A stretch of 6,731 nt of DNA from JAICLV01 sp036380925. GTDB taxonomy: Bacteria; Actinomycetota; Actinomycetes; Acidothermales; Acidothermaceae. A model generated the notes under the pieces. It saw only the letters and a list, made by a program, of their open reading frames with translations, made no database searches and was not told the DNA's origin. Positions 5,646-6,731 of the stretch are shown piece by piece (position 1 is the stretch's first letter; each line of letters starts with the position of its first letter). The stretch lies in contig DASVDW010000068.1 of the NCBI GenBank assembly GCA_036380925.1, positions 1 through 6,731 on the forward strand, written 5' to 3'. A program made the position numbers and the translations under genes.

Positions 5646-6553
5646 ACCGACACCCGCCCGGCGAGCGCCGCGTACTTCGACGGACCGATGCCCGACACCT
5701 GCTGCAGCTGCGACACCGACGCGAACCGCCCGTGCTGCCCGCGCCAGTCGAGGATGTGCTGGGCGAGCACCGGCCCGACGCCGGGCAAGGTCTCCAGTTG
5801 CGCGAGCGTCGCGGTGTTCAGGTTGACGACCCCGGACGAGGCGCCCGCGGCGCCCGGCCCGCCCCCACCCGCGGGCTCGCCGCCGACCAGGCCACCCGCC
5901 GCCTGCGCGGCCGGGCCCGTCGGCGGCGGAATCCCCACGAACAGCTGCTGCCCGTCGGTGAGCTTGCTCGCGAGGTCAAGCGCGGTGAGGTCGGTGCCGG
6001 GCAACGCTCCCCCGGCGGCCGTGATCGCGTCGCGGATGCGCGCGCCGGGCGGCAGCTCGACCACCCCCGGCGCCGCGACTTTGCCGACGACGTCGATGAC
6101 GATCAGCTCCATCGACGCGGACGACGAGGGTGGCCCGGTCGGCCAGCCGGTCAGCGCGCCCGCGCTCGGCGGCGACGATTGCGGGTCGGGCGCCGTGGCG
6201 GGCGCCGTCGCGGGCGCCGTCGCGGGCGGGTGTTGCGCGGTCGCGGCGCTCGCGGCCGGCCGCGCCGCGGTGAAGTACCAGGCCGCCGCGAGGGCGGCGA
6301 GCAGCGCGACGACGCCGAGCACCACGACGCCGCGTCGTCCGGGGTCGAAAACCCCGCCACGAACGGACGCCGGCAGCCGCGCCGCCAACACCGCGCCGAC
6401 CGACGGTGGCGCGTCGTCAGCCGGCCCGGCGGTGAGCTCGGACGACGGCGCCCATCCGCCGTGGTGGGGCGTCGGGCCCGCGCGCAACCGCTCCAGCCGC
6501 GCGGCCACCGCGGCGACCTCGCCGGCGGCGGGCTTACGTCGCGACCTTGGCAC
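5642..6553 (-). CDS. comEA: ComEA-family helix-hairpin-helix DNA-binding protein
   Basis: A 303-residue membrane-anchored DNA receptor, expected to bind double-stranded DNA outside the membrane and hand it to ComEC. A basic N-terminal segment (1-72) of low complexity precedes one membrane helix (about 75-95, GVVVLGVVALLAALAAAWYF). A Pro/Ala/Ser-rich linker runs from about 98 to 147 and includes three ATAP units (111-122). A SLBB-type domain follows (about 148-208: ELIVIDVVGKVAAPGVVELP), then a Gly-rich spacer (about 213-240). The C-terminal domain (241-303) has two helix-hairpin-helix motifs, TLPGVGPVLAQ (255-265) and VSGIGPSKYA (286-295). The long cytoplasmic part and SLBB domain are usual in actinobacteria. 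The GTG at 6553 is the furthest upstream start possible, because an in-frame TAG lies four codons before it. No Shine-Dalgarno is visible. It heads the comEA-comEC-holA operon. Confidence 0.94.
   Translation of the reverse strand: MPRSRRKPAAGEVAAVAARLERLRAGPTPHHGGWAPSSELTAGPADDAPPSVGAVLAARLPASVRGGVFDPGRRGVVVLGVVALLAALAAAWYFTAARPAASAATAQHPPATAPATAPATAPDPQSSPPSAGALTGWPTGPPSSSASMELIVIDVVGKVAAPGVVELPPGARIRDAITAAGGALPGTDLTALDLASKLTDGQQLFVGIPPPTGPAAQAAGGLVGGEPAGGGGPGAAGASSGVVNLNTATLAQLETLPGVGPVLAQHILDWRGQHGRFASVSQLQQVSGIGPSKYAALAGRVSV
6188..6223. repeat. Three tandem 12-bp units inside comEA
   Basis: GGGCGCCGTGGC at 6188-6199 is followed by two identical GGGCGCCGTCGC units (6200-6211 and 6212-6223). 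On the coding strand they encode the repeated ATAP of the linker. The unit is a multiple of three bases, so changes in copy number would keep the frame and alter linker length. Confidence 0.8.
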
Positions 6554-6645
6554 ATGGCAACGCTAGGGTGACGGCGACGCACCCGCCGTCCGCCGGAAAC
6601 CGCTTGTGGACCACGGAATTCGGGGTTGTGGAGCCGGGTAGTCCG
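6554..6645. other. Spacer between degV and comEA, with candidate leaderless promoter
   Basis: The degV and comEA genes point the same way here. On the minus strand TAGCGT (6565-6560), a TANNNT match, is followed by six bases (tgccat) and then the comEA GTG, which would put the transcript start at the start codon. No good -35 box lies 17-18 bases upstream. The short palindrome GTGGaCCAC (6606-6614) is seen; no clear degV terminator is visible. I find no small gene here. Confidence 0.4.
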
Positions 6646-6731
6646 TCAGCGTTTGCAGATGACCACTGCCAGCATGCCGGGGCCGGTGTGGGCGCCGACG
6701 ACAGCGCCGACCTCGGTGGTCACCAGCTCGT
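6646..6731 (-). CDS. DegV family protein, C-terminal fragment, runs off the right edge
   Basis: Only the last 27 codons and the TGA stop are inside the window. They read ELVTTEVGAVVGAHTGPGML followed by AVVICKR. EVGAVVGAHTGPGMLA is the C-terminal signature of the DegV family, proteins that bind a fatty acid and, in the FakB members, present it to a fatty-acid kinase. Family members of this class usually end a few residues after GPGMLAVVV, so the gene seems complete at this end. A degV-type gene just upstream of comEA is common in actinobacteria, which supports the reading of so short a fragment. The start and substrate pocket are outside the window. Confidence 0.85.
   Translation of the reverse strand, partial: ELVTTEVGAVVGAHTGPGMLAVVICKR

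Noticed and set aside
4884..6566. Plus-strand open frame of 560 codons opposite comEC and comEA
   Set aside because: The reverse strand carries ComEC and ComEA with their family motifs. The plus-strand product is Arg/Pro/Gln-rich low-complexity sequence with no recognisable fold.
6606..6631. Palindromic GTGGaCCAC and nearby CCAC/GTGG as a degV terminator
   Set aside because: The possible stems are only 4 bp and compete with each other; there is no T-run and no extended pairing.
1..6731. Mobile element, phage, toxin-antitoxin, CRISPR or biosynthetic cluster
   Set aside because: No transposase, integrase, repeat-spacer array or defence-type domain appears in any frame. The single ABM-domain gene stands alone with no biosynthetic partners.

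Overview
The window is about 6.7 kb of GC-rich DNA. It comes from the chromosome of an actinomycete-type bacterium (Actinomycetota). The support is very high GC in third codon positions, frequent GTG starts, starts without a Shine-Dalgarno sequence, and the conserved block degV-comEA-comEC-holA-rpsT-lepA that is typical of actinobacterial genomes. I cannot fix the genus. Nothing in the sequence indicates a plasmid, prophage, insertion sequence or CRISPR array.

Layout from left to right. (1) 1-843, minus strand: the N-terminal 281 codons of lepA (EF4), running off the left edge. (2) 844-924: a short divergent spacer. (3) 925-1218, plus: a small antibiotic-biosynthesis-monooxygenase-like (ABM-fold) protein, followed directly by a good hairpin terminator. 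(4) 1293-2039 and 2036-2632, plus: a two-gene unit, a membrane-anchored protein of unknown function (possibly DUF3137-like) and a LemA-family protein, overlapping by GTGA. It has a probable promoter of its own and looks leaderless. (5) 2729-2989, plus: rpsT (ribosomal protein bS20) with its own candidate promoter. (6) 2990-3133: a convergent spacer with several inverted repeats and a 14-bp direct repeat. (7) 6553-3134, minus: a tightly packed operon comEA-comEC-holA (DNA receptor, DNA channel, clamp-loader delta subunit). (8) 6554-6645: a spacer with a candidate leaderless promoter for comEA. (9) 6646-6731, minus: the last 27 codons of a DegV-family gene, running off the right edge.

The core genes serve translation (lepA, rpsT), replication (holA) and DNA uptake (comEA/comEC). 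The three plus-strand genes between lepA and rpsT are the accessory part. The lemA pair is the least understood element, with one membrane-anchored partner of unknown role and one LemA protein translated by coupling. I see no strong evidence for a wholly new system. The best leads are the lemA-linked pair, the repeat and stem-loop structure of the rpsT-holA spacer, and the recurring leaderless start arrangement.
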